From Kalaharituber pfeilii (taxonomy: Eukaryota > Ascomycota > Pezizomycetes > Pezizales > Pezizaceae): DNA of 64,000 bases. The position numbers and the translations under genes are program-made. Position 1 is the stretch's first letter; each line of letters starts with the position of its first letter. Under the pieces are notes generated by a model that was not told the DNA's origin, did not search any database, and saw only the letters and a list, made by a program, of their open reading frames with translations. Shown piece by piece: positions 11,041 through 20,439 of the stretch. The DNA lies in contig WHUZ01000010.1 in assembly GCA_015179045.1 (NCBI GenBank), forward strand, positions 186,001 through 250,000, given 5' to 3'.

Positions 11041-11112
11041 TTTCTTTTTTTATATATATCATAATCGCATGCCGCCCTAGGGGCTATGGCGTTGAAATTG
11101 AGAGCAGGAAGA
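11041..11112 (-). mobile_element. LINE-A tail-only insertion (72 bp)
   Basis: T-rich run, ATATATATCATAATCGCATG and the hairpin, with about 25 bases upstream of the hairpin. It is flanked by the 15-bp duplication AGATTCTAGCTTGTT (11026-11040 and 11113-11127) inside the LINE-A copy. Confidence 0.9.
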
Positions 11113-11629
11113 AGATTCTAGCTTGTTGTCTCATGCCTGCTTCAGTGATCGTCTCTTCTTGGTATTGCAGGGAGACACCGATTTTGGCTGCTTTGTCAGC
11201 CCTCCTCGTTGCCTTAGATTCCCTGGTGACCTTCTATCCACATTACTACCACGTCTTTGTCTCCCCTCGCTTCTCTTCTTTCCCACGCTTCCTTGACCAT
11301 TTGAGTTGCTCCTTCGTGTGTGGGTTTGCCATCCGCTAACCTTTGGAGTCTGTTCATCGCAGTTTCCGAGTCGGTAATTATGAGGATTTCTCCGTCCGGT
11401 TCCTCCAACGCTTGTCCTATGGATATCAGCTCCGCGTCGTTGACGGTCGCTTTTTCTCCTAGGTAAGTGGAGGTCCTGGACCCCAGTCTGTATAAGCCGA
11501 CGCCTGTGTTACCTTCGATCTGGCTGCCGTCTGTGTATATGCTCATCCATCCTTCGTTCTCCGCCTCGGTGATGATTTGCTTCCACTCCTCCTTCTCGGC
11601 GCTGGCTGGTAACGAGGGTAGGATTGCTA

Positions 11630-11828
11630 TTTTTTTTGTAATATCATTACTCGCGTACCACCCTGTTGGCTATGGCGAGGTGTTAGGTACATAAGATAAA
11701 ATTAAGGAAAAGGAAAAGGAAGAAATTCCGGGCTTCTTCCGGCGTGTCTGTAGCTGGTCAGTTCTTGCGGTATGCGGTGCGGTATGGCCTCAGTCACGTG
11801 ATCGAGTACGTGGCCTGAGGTGGTTATC
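11630..11828 (-). mobile_element. Internally deleted LINE-A: 3' tail joined to 5' box
   Basis: The tail (poly(T), TAATATCATTACTCGCGTAC) and about 60 bp of 3' UTR are followed within 100 bp by the CACGTG-containing box known from the LINE-A 5' region. No coding sequence lies between them. The box context resumes at 13494-13510 after a LINE-B insertion. It is about 0.2 kb in total, a SINE-like head-plus-tail structure. Confidence 0.6.
11795..11820 (-). promoter_or_regulatory. LINE-A 5' inverted-repeat box (CACGTG)
   Basis: CCTCAGTCACGTGATCGAG and TACGTGGCCTGAGG form an inverted repeat around the E-box-like CACGTG. Variants of the same box recur at 20236, 27067, 43282 and 46645. A promoter role is inference. 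Confidence 0.45.
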
Positions 11829-13234
11829 TTTTTTTTTTTAATATCACATAACCCCGCTTACAGTACGAAGCCATGGCAGGGTTTCCAGGCAAGCCCTTAT
11901 AGCCCGGAGACAGGCTAAAAGAAAACTTCTAAGTAGATGACCTCGCCCGCTGATTATTAAAACCTTATTCCGGAAAAGAACCTCTCCAACTCATCCCACT
12001 CCTCCCCATCCTCTGCTGTCCATTTCGAGTTCTTTTCCATGTCTCCCCATTCTTTAAAGCCTTCTGGACGGTACCTCTGCTGACAGCACCAGAAAGCTCG
12101 ATGCTCCCCAGTCTGTACCTCCCCGCAACCACACCTCTCTGACTCCACCTAGCCAACCTAGAATCAGCCCAAACATTCCTAGAAGGAGAACGCCAGAGGG
12201 TAGAAGCCAGGGCCCTACGGTTCCACGATGAGATAATCCAAAACAGGGATAATGAGTGCAGGTACCTACGGGGGTCTCTCTCACACAACAACCCCCTACC
12301 ACTAGCCATCCTACCAGCACTACCTGCGGACGCAGACAAGCTCGAGTTCGAGAATGCCATAGCCAATGCCGAGGACGAGGGGTGGAAATCCGTCTACACT
12401 GACGGGAGCAGGATAGATTACAAGACAGGCCTAGGCACCTACACAAAAGACACCTCTACTTCCACATACCTAGGGGAACAGACTACTGTCAATGATGCAG
12501 AACTCATTGCCATGAGCGAAGCATTACGCAATCAAGCTGGGGAACTCCTGATCATAACCGACTCTAAGGTATCGATATCCAAGCTCCTAAAGATCGCCCA
12601 GGGAGAGCCCACCCACAAAGGACCGGCAAAACTGGTTAGAGACGCCTGGAAAGCGAGAACAGACCGAGGTGACTGGGACGTTGCAGTGATGTGGGTCAAG
12701 TCCCATATAGGAGTCAAAGGGAACACCGAGGCAGACACAGCTGCGAAAATAGGCACATGCCTCCCCTACCAAGATGAAACCATAACAGAAGATGGGATAC
12801 GACAAACCTCGAGACATCAGCGCGCCACAGAGAGAAACCGGCTAGGGCTCAGCTACCGTCCCTTGACAAGACTTGGAAGTCGACACATAGCCACACTAGC
12901 AGGAATACTGGGCGGCAAGTTACTACGGAAATGGCAGTACGAAATCGGGAAAGCAGACAGCCCAGAATGTCGACGGTGTGGGGGGGAGGAGGAGACTACT
13001 GAACATGTGCTCACTAGGTGCAGGACATGGAAACGAAAGTGGCCAGGAGGCATGCAAGACTTGGTCACTCCTCCAAAGAGCAAGGACACAGACCCACTAA
13101 GAGACATCTTGGAGTGGGCAGGGGCATAGGAGACACACAGGATCTTTTCTTATTCCTTTTCTTCTACCTTCATATGTATCTAATTTCATGTAACTAATCT
13201 CGCCATAGCCCCCAGGGCGGCACGCGAGTAATGA

Positions 13235-13276
<42 letters not shown>

Positions 13277-13493
13277 ACTCCACCACTCCTATCCTTTTCA
13301 ACCATGCCTTGCACCTCCCCCTCTCCAGGCGCATGGCTGTGAAATTGGACACCGCCACCCTATTCCACTCCATCACTTTTCCTTCCCCATACCCCTTCAC
13401 CTCCCTCTTCTCTTTCCTCCACGCCTTGATCCTCTGGCGCACCCGACTCCCGGTGGCCGGCCACCTCTTTTCCCTTCTGCCTCGTCCCCTTCA
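11829..13493 (-). mobile_element. LINE-B subfamily copy split by a LINE-A insertion
   Basis: The minus-strand copy runs 11829-12149 and 13285-13493. The tail reads TTAATATCACATAACCCCGC. The coding end (11957-12148) contains C-G-C-G-E ... H-R-A-F-W-C-C and ends G-I-R-F-stop; the part beyond the insert (13285-13442) carries the basic K-R-E-V-K block that precedes this knuckle in LINE-B. The flanking 10-bp repeat is GGTGGTTATC at 11819-11828 and GGTGGTTGTC at 13494-13503. It is diverged from the copies at 846 and 9543, so it is a separate subfamily. Confidence 0.75.
12150..13272 (+). mobile_element. LINE-A, 5'-truncated, C-terminal ORF2 frame intact
   Basis: The frame is open from 12152 to the stop at 13129 (325 residues). 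It holds the linker after RT (V-E-A-R-A-L-R-F), RNase H (Y-T-D-G-S-R; V-N-D-A-E-L; T-D-S-K-V-S; W-V-K-S-H-I-G-V-K-G-N-T-E-A-D) and the C-R-R-C-G-G-E-E-E-T-T-E-H knuckle, ending W-A-G-A-stop. The 3' UTR closes with the LINE-A hairpin and about 34 As. The 12-bp duplication TCTGACTCCACC (12138-12149 and 13273-13284) places the insertion inside the LINE-B copy. The intact frame suggests a young insertion. Confidence 0.9.
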
Positions 13494-13503
13494 GGTGGTT
13501 GTC

Positions 13504-14131
13504 GAGGTGTGGACCGTGTTGTTGATGAGGGAGCTGGCCACTGAGCTGGCTGCAGAGAGGATGCCAAAGGGCTGATAGTTCAAAAAAGTTGTCATGAAAG
13601 TGGAAGGAGAATGTAGTGTACTCTGCTGTAGCAGGACATGTGAGTTAGATTTCGGCAGTCTCCCACCTCTACATAGATAATCAGCACAAGAACACAGAAT
13701 ACGGAACATAGAACACAGTTAACAACAGACAGCATAGTGAACTGAACTCCTCACAGGCTCAAACTGGTGATGCTATTAGTATTTGCGCGAGAGGTCTGCC
13801 TGAACCGGCCCACCCATTAGAAGCTCCGCCGGGGCCGCCCAGGCGGTTTACAGCCAGCAGACGATTCCCTATCGGTACATTGTAACAAGACATGCGGCTC
13901 CAATATTTCCTTTCTGGTGACTGGAAAATGGAACTGGTGAAACTAACACACAAAGACTTGTGTCCACGAGAATATGCTTCTGTTGAGGACGCGGGGGGGC
14001 GAGATCACAACGTTGCTGAATTGAATAACTACTGAGCATACATGGTCTTTATACTAGACCCCGTTAACAAAGCACAAATCCTTCGCATACGATAACCTGT
14101 AACCGTCCTACAATCCCAATATCCTTTCTTG
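13504..14131. other. Mostly unique DNA, no gene recognised
   Basis: No frame with recognisable motifs on either strand. The first few bases continue the LINE-A 5' box context. Confidence 0.4.
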
Positions 14132-14242
14132 CCTTTGTTAAGCCTGTCTCCGGGCTTCGAGGGCTTGCCCAGGGACCCTGCCATGGCTTGGCGCTGCAAG
14201 CGGGGTTACCTGATTAAAAAAAAAAAAAATTAAAAAAAAAAG
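14132..14242 (+). mobile_element. LINE-B short 3' fragment
   Basis: About 110 bp ending in GCGGGGTTACCTGATT and an A-rich tract. The 8-bp repeat CTTTCTTG occurs on both sides and may be the target duplication. Confidence 0.65.
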
Positions 14243-14464
14243 TTCTTTCTTGAATGTTAACATCTAGATATGGGCGGAACATTATGTATCCGCATCGAAA
14301 CCGCATTGCCTGGTCATCCCTGGAATGTGTGCGTTGTCAGAACTACTTCTCGTTTGTGAAAGCACACCTCCGAAATGCATGTAGGAACCACCAATCAACT
14401 TGGTGCAGGACACGCTCGATGTTGCGACGTTGTTTTTTACCTTTTCTGTGATGTTATACTCTGT

Positions 14465-14553
14465 TTATTCGTTGTTATGTATTTAAATCCTCTCCATAGC
14501 CTACAAGGCGGCATGCGAGTAATGACATAAAAAAAAAAAAAAAAAAAAAAAAA
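14465..14553 (+). mobile_element. LINE-A short 3' fragment
   Basis: Part of the 3' UTR, then TCTCCATAGCCTACAAGGCG with the T-A form of the hairpin's closing pair, then about 26 As. The left end is uncertain and no flanking duplication was found. Confidence 0.7.
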
Positions 14554-14662
14554 ATTAACTTACATTATGAAGTCCCTGTTCTTTGGAGCATACTTGAGGC
14601 TGTATTGTTCTTGGCGATGTGCGACGGTAAATTGAATATCCTGCAGCACATGTAGAGGCAAT

Positions 14663-15670
14663 ATGGGACTCTTCGGATTGTACACGTTTCTGATTATTCT
14701 ATTAGTAGTTCTCCCTCCTTATCAGAAATATCTGCTCCAAAATTCAATTGTCAATATCCACACCTGGCACCAAGAGAACCACGCTGCGACCCCCATTCAC
14801 TGGGTCCTACCCAAGAAAGCGCAGGTTCCCCTCCCCTCCCTGGCTATTTCTCTGACCAGCATTGAAGCCTCTCCCACTACTAATATCCACCTCTTCGCTT
14901 CCTACAAATGGGTCACGGAAGGTGACATCTACAACGTCATTCTCGATTCCGGTAACAATATTATTTTCTCTGCAACCTGCAGCTGGCTCGAAATCCCCGC
15001 AAACCACCCGGTTCTCCGTACTGGCACTTATACCATGACGGAACCGCTTACCTTAGCAAGTAGTCCCAGACGCATTCTAATCCAGTTTTCCGAGCCGTTT
15101 ATCAAAAAGGCGAAAGTGGCCCTGTTTTTGAATGGAATGGATTTTGACAAGAGATATAATCCGAGGGTGAATATACATGCGGTTGATGAAACCGCAAACG
15201 GGTTCACACTTATTCTAGAAGCATGGTGGGACACGATTGTGCAGAGTTTGGGGGTAACATGGGTTGCATATCCAGAGGGGACCCCGGGTGTCACCAGTGG
15301 AGTCGTCTGCACAGGTTCATTGAGACCTTGGATGGCACCACAACACTATAACGCATGGTACCAGTCATTTGTCGGGGAGGTAAGTCACTAGGCCGTATTG
15401 TCCTTGTCCTCATGACTGGTTCTCTATAATCCACATGGAAAATAAAGTATTTTCCAATCGTATTAGGTGGCTTTTTTGAGAACCCCTAGAATCTTCCTCG
15501 GTATAAGCTCCCTTGATTTCCTTGCTGGAGCAAACCTCAGGGTTGTGGCAGAGGTTGTCAACGGCCCAGAGACCAATCAGTACGGTTTCCTGTGGCGTGC
15601 AAATAGTTGGCTCGATAGTGTTATGTATTCAACGTGCATGGGTTATCTGGCTTTTGATCCTGAGCTTTGA
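14663..15670 (+). CDS. H-type lectin domain protein
   Basis: Two exons, 14663-15379 and 15467-15670, join across an 87-bp GTAAGT...TTAG intron in phase 0, giving 306 residues. The N-terminus (residues 4-18) is strongly hydrophobic and could be a signal peptide or membrane anchor. Three H-type-lectin-like repeats follow. The clearest is at about residues 155-205 (V-A-L-F-L-N-G-M-D-F-D ... G-V-T-W-V-A-Y). Another spans exon 2 (I-F-L-G-I-S-S-L-D-F ... M-G-Y-L-A-F). A weaker one lies near residues 58-110. H-type lectins bind GalNAc or related sugars and often occur as tandem repeats in fungal and invertebrate proteins; the sugar here is unknown. The gene is free of transposon insertions but is flanked by them on both sides. 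Confidence 0.75.
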
Positions 15671-16371
15671 GAGAGCTTGAATGGAGGAATGGCAATATGG
15701 GTAATGTTGAGCTTGCTGAAGGTGGGCAAGGCTTAACAGCAATCGTGGAAACACGTTTGGTTTTATCTAGCATTAGTTTAATGTATTGGAAGTCATCTTT
15801 TTGTGTTTAATCGTCGACAGAGGGGTTAGCATTATAAGGATAGTCGGAAGACCATTATATATGCCCTACGACTCATGTCTCTGAATCCTCGTAGCGAGCC
15901 AGCTGTCAGCCCTGCTGCACCAGCCCACAAGGTGCCGTTGCAGCGATTCTACGGGGCATCTAAGCCATAGTCTGGTTCGAGACTGCTGGGCATCAACCTC
16001 TAGTCCACACCACCATGGCATGCCCTTCCAATTGACATCTAACCGTTTATCCTACAAGAGAACATTTGCACAAAGCAACTCAAACCTGCTGGCAACAAAG
16101 TGTATTTTAATTCCGAGTCATTCAGGGAGAATGGTTTGGTTCTTTGACATCATTCTCGTGGCGGCAGTCCGGTGGCAGCGGCTGTCTCGGGGTGGTCTTG
16201 GTATCCCCACTTCTTCTTTAGCTTGTAGCTCTCCCCAACCCCCAACCTCAGCTTCACCAGGGGTGCCACCCGCAGTGCAAGCAGCAGTGATGCCGATATC
16301 AACGCCAGCCTACAGTTCTCCGAGCAGCCACTCGCCGCCTCAGCAGTCACCCGTGCTGCCTCAATTCCTGA
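15671..16371. other. Downstream region of the H-type lectin gene, no gene recognised
   Basis: Probable 3' UTR and spacer. A proline/serine-coding stretch from about 16190 up to the LINE-A insertion could be part of an interrupted host frame, but its continuation at 19237 was not recognisable. Confidence 0.35.
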
Positions 16372-19227
16372 TCCAACAAATAGACAGAAGCACAATCACA
16401 TGGACACGGACAATCAGTGGACAAATGAGAACGGCGCTCCTCGACCCAGTGTTCGCAAAACCCGGGGAATGGAAGACCACAAGAACAACGTGGATAGCTG
16501 GCTCGGACCACGCAATGATCGCTGGAAAACTAAATACCAGGGAGAGGACGGCAGTCAAGACCATCAAAGTGACAGACTGGGACAAATGGGAAGCCTTTGT
16601 CGACAAATACGGAAACAAAAGGATAGCCGAGGGTGTCGACGGCTACCACCTACTATGCGAACTAAGCCAAAAGTTCACCAAAGAGGCACGAATCACCGGA
16701 CGCACGAAACGATGGTTTGACAAAGAGGTAAAAGAGGCAAGACGGATGACCAGAGCGATCCTACAGAGCAACGCCAGCAGCGCCGACAAGACGAGGGCCA
16801 GGAGACTGCTGAGAGACATAATAAGAGACAAACAGAAGCAATACTGGGAAGACTTCCTCGAGGAAGGTAGGATCACCTCACCCTGGGACATTTTCAGGCT
16901 AGCTAGAGACCCCTTCCGACAGAGAGACTTGATGGGGATACCCGGTACAGATGAGGAAATAGCCGAAGCCCTGATCGAACGCAACTTCATATCACAGGGA
17001 CGGGACAGCCCGGAGATCACAACAAGACCGACAGGACTCACAATACACAGGGAACAGGCCAGGCGGGAAATCGACAGGGCTCCCACCAAGACCAAGTCAA
17101 GGTCCGCTCCTGGACCGGACGGGATACAATACGGACTACTGAACCTCTTGAAAGGCACAACACTATCGGCAGCTGTCAGGGAGAAAATAGTGGACTACAT
17201 AAATGGCGACTACAACTTCGCAAGAGGCTCTGAGGTTGTCATGATACTGAAGAAAGGGAGACCCAGAGACCAAATAGCCAGCTGGAGACCTATAACACTC
17301 CTCAACACGGTAGCCAAACTGGGACAAAAAGTGATCGCTAGCGCACTCTAAAGAAAAGACGACTTGTTCAGGGACTCCCAGCTCGGAGGCAGACACCACC
17401 GAGGTGCCGAGGACCTGCAAAGACAGGTACTCAAAGAGGTAGACAAAAGACTGGCAAGGAATGAATGGGTCGCACTGGTAGGAGACGACATCAAGTCAGC
17501 CTTCAACTTCCTACAACGAGACAAAGTAGTAGCCCAGATAAGAAGGACCGATAACAACCTCGCATGTTGTCTGGAGGCGTTTCTCATGCCGAACCATTTC
17601 AATATGGTCTGGGATGGAAACGGAGAACTACGGGTACGATGACGGATGGCACACCGCAGGGATCGCCACTCTCACCAGTCCTGTTCCTAATAGGAGTGGC
17701 CTTGGTAGTTAAGGAAACAGACTAGCGGAACTTTACTAGGACATATGTAGACGACTTTTATAGCGTTATATTGCACAAGTCACTCACAAAGTTACGGCGC
17801 GCGATCAAGAACCACCGGGATAACCCCACCACGGTAGCAGCAGCACACGGTTTCCAGGTCGACCCGGAAAAGATTGAAACACTCATCGTCGGCGTGAAAG
17901 GTCCGGAATACAGAATGACTGGGCTGACAATAGACTGGGAAATGAAGTTCAACAAACACCATAAAAAGCGCCTGCACCTTGGGAAAGCCGCCTGGCAAGT
18001 AGCATCTTTTTTTTTTTTTTTTTTTTTTTTTTCATGTGACCCCGCATGTAGCTGTTCGCCATGGCAGGGCAGGCAAGTAGCATCAAGGTTAACCCTTCAC
18101 AGCCCAAACAAGAAACGGCAACTATACACAAACACTGCCCGCACCATAGCGACATGGGGCTGTTGGGCATGGCAGGAGTACGCAAAAGGCGCCCCGGCAT
18201 CCAACAAAATCAGAGAACTGGAGGCATGGCAATACACGGTTGCGCAGAGAATCACCGGCTCCCCATGGGGCACGAGAAGGGACATAGTCGAGGGACTCGC
18301 CAACTTGGAATCGGTTCAGACTTTCACGGAGGCGGAGCGCAGGAGAGTCGAGGCACGCACCCTAAGATTCAACAACGAACCCTTGCGAAAGGTGGAACCT
18401 GAAACCACATACCTCCGAGGGTCACTGCACTATAGACCACCTCTCCCGCTGTCCACCCTACCAGCCCTCCCAGGGGATGCAGACTCGGCGGACTTCGAGA
18501 AAGCCATAGCGGACGCGGAAGACGAGGGATGGACCGCACACTACACCGATGGAAGCAGAATAAATGACATCACTGGAGCGGGAGCCTTTAGTGGAGGGCG
18601 CCCACCGATCTCTATATACCTAGGGGTGCAAACGACAGTTAATGACGCAGAATTAATAGCAATGGGCGAAGCGCTCGCAGAACAAGACGGGGAAATTCTG
18701 ATCCTCACCGACTCCAAGATCGCAATCTCCAAGCTACAAAAGATCGCCCAGGGTGAACCCACTCACGACGGCGCAGCACAATTAGCAAGGGACGCATGGG
18801 AAGCCAGAAACAATAGGGGCGACTGTATCTTGGGGGCCAAGTCCCTGAGAAAATGGCAGTTCGGTATAGGAAAAGCGGACAGCCCGGAGTGCCGGTGGTG
18901 CGGCGAGGAGGAGGAAACCACCGCACACATCCTGGACAGATGCAGAACATGGAAACGAAGATGGCCTGGAGGAAGGGTGGACCTGGTAAGGCCACCCAAG
19001 AGTAAAGACAAGGACATCCTGATGGAACTGCTGGACTGGACGGAATGATAGGCGGGTAAGGTTGGAAGTTCATGGCAGGGACGACGACGGACGAGAATTT
19101 CTCTACCTTTCATGTTTTTCTTTCCTCTCACTCCTACAGGGGATGGTCTAAGTACGAGGGGTCTTTATGTAACTAAACATTGCCATAGCCCTTAGGGCGG
19201 CACGCGATCAATGATATTAAAAAAAAA
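16372..19227 (+). mobile_element. LINE-A, 5'-truncated, with RT and RNase H (degenerate)
   Basis: The copy begins inside the endonuclease domain (T-I-T-W-T-R; W-I-A-G-S-D-H-A-M-I), then RT (S-A-P-G-P-D-G-I-Q-Y; W-R-P-I-T-L-L-N; V-G-D-D-I-K-S-A-F-N; Y-V-D-D-F) and RNase H (Y-T-D-G-S-R; L-T-D-S-K). Defects include a stop in place of Gln at 17349-17351, frameshifts near 17640-17770, a 65-bp tail-only insertion at 18007, and a deletion near 18834 that removes the last RNase H motif. It ends with the hairpin and As near 19227. The 9-bp repeat AATTCCTGA (16363-16371 and 19228-19236) flanks it. Confidence 0.85.
18007..18071 (-). mobile_element. LINE-B tail-only insertion (65 bp)
   Basis: Poly(T), TTCATGTGACCCCGCATGTA and the hairpin, starting (minus strand) at CTGCCCTGCCATGG. 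The 13-bp duplication GGCAAGTAGCATC (17994-18006 and 18072-18084) interrupts the RT/RNase H linker of the surrounding LINE-A. Confidence 0.92.
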
Positions 19228-19357
19228 AATTCCTGAATCAATTCCTGGTGGATGCTACGGTGCCTAAGCTACCGAATTTCAAAGGACCGGGCCACACATA
19301 TCAGCCCGAGATAGCGCCAACTGCTCGCGGCGAATGGCCAATTGCTCACTCACAGAC

Positions 19358-19413
19358 TTTTTTGTTTTTCTTTAATATCTTTACTCGCACACCGCCCTAT
19401 GGGTTATGGCGAG
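19358..19413 (-). mobile_element. LINE-A tail-only insertion (56 bp)
   Basis: T-rich run, TTTAATATCTTTACTCGCAC and the hairpin, starting (minus strand) at CTCGCCATAACCC. Flanked by ACTCACAGAC (19348-19357 and 19414-19423). Confidence 0.88.
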
Positions 19414-19739
19414 ACTCACAGACATACTTGCGATGCGTACTAACCCCACCCAATCTCCAGGCCTATTTCCAGCCTCCCAATATCCAGGAATCGCAGTCTC
19501 GGTTCTCGTGGGTGGGACACATTGCTGTATACTCCCTCAAGAGAGGATATGCCGATGTCTGAGTGGAATCAACTTTTTTAATATTGGCAGATTTAATCCA
19601 GAAGCTGCGGCTTCATTTGTTTGCAGATATCTCAATTCCCACCAACCTATGTAACCAGCACATGAAAGGCCCTGCTACCAGGTTCTCTTCCCAGCATTAG
19701 AGATCTGGCGGGCATGATCAATCACACCATGATGCTCTC

Positions 19740-20263
19740 CTGCTCCAACTCGGTCGTCTCGTGCAAACCGGTCGGTGATGTGACTGGCACTCGTGCCTCT
19801 CCCTAGTCGCGCTCCTTGTCTGTCCCTTGGATGTCTCCTTGTCCTTCTTCCTACCCCTTTCGGCAGGCATTGTGTTGGGAGCTGATGTGGTGTGAGGCTA
19901 ATGGCTATGGCTAGTCATGTGAGTGATTGTGGCGGGTGGGTGCAGTCGAGTGTCCGTGTGGCGGTGTCACTGGGTGGCGGTAAGGCGGTGGTGAGTGGCG
20001 ATGGGGGTGTGGTATGTGGGGTGGGTGTAGTCGTTGGTTAGATGGCGGTGTGCCGTGATCCTGCTCGTGTGCTGTAGAGTATGTGGGAGGGCGTCAGGGT
20101 CTGGACCGTCTGCTGTCGATTGTGAGCTGGTGGTCGTCCCCCGAGTTCGAACGCTGCCCTCGAGGCCGTCGGGCCGAGGGGGTTCTCCTGGTGTTGTCCG
20201 CTTCCTTGTGGCACGTCTGGTTGTCGAGAAAAGGCCTCGGTCACGTGATGTGAGTCGTGGCCC
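19740..20263 (-). mobile_element. LINE-A 5' region fragment
   Basis: G/T-rich plus-strand sequence without a lasting frame, ending in a block at 20094-20262 that recurs at 43150-43318 and, more diverged, at 46550-46680. It includes the CACGTG box. It is best read as the 5' UTR of a truncated minus-strand LINE-A. Confidence 0.5.
20236..20262 (-). promoter_or_regulatory. LINE-A 5' inverted-repeat box
   Basis: CCTCGGTCACGTGATG followed by AGTCGTGGCCC; the second arm is cut by the adjacent LINE-B tail. Confidence 0.4.
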
Positions 20264-20302
20264 TTTTTTTTTTTTTTTTTTAATTTCACGTGACCCCGCT
20301 TG
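20264..20302 (-). mobile_element. Hyper-truncated LINE-B tail (21 nt plus poly(T))
   Basis: Eighteen Ts are followed only by AATTTCACGTGACCCCGCTTG, the last 21 nt of LINE-B without the left arm of its hairpin. It sits against the poly(T) of the next LINE-A, so no target duplication can be defined. Confidence 0.6.
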
Positions 20303-20439
20303 TTTTTTTTTTTTTTTTTTTTTTTTTCTTTCATTAATCGCATGCCGCCCTAAGGGCTATGGCGATGTTTAGATACAGGTTGAAGAGATTAATAGAGAAA
20401 TGTGAAAGGAAAATGGAACTGTCAAATCCCAAACCCCGC

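Larger units (their letters stand above)
9303..11629 (-). mobile_element. LINE-A, 5'-truncated, interrupted by LINE-B and tail-only insertions
   Basis: A minus-strand LINE-A copy is split into 9303-9542, 10796-11040 and 11113-11629. The 3' tail reads CAGTGATAACGTGCCGCCC after a short T-run. The coding parts show the end of ORF2: RNase H with Y-T-D-G-S-Q, V-N-D-A-E-L and T-D-S-E-T-A (11214-11546), then the C-R-W-C-G-E-E-E-T-T-A-H knuckle (about 10850-10950), then the C-terminus in the left piece. It is degenerate: the RNase H frame carries W-I-E-G-H-Q in place of the W-x-K-S-H form found elsewhere, and it loses its frame near 11214. Confidence 0.75.

Noticed and set aside
16020..16371. LINE-A ORF starting at 16020
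   Set aside because: The LINE begins at 16372, as shown by the AATTCCTGA duplication; the upstream codons are host DNA that happens to be open.
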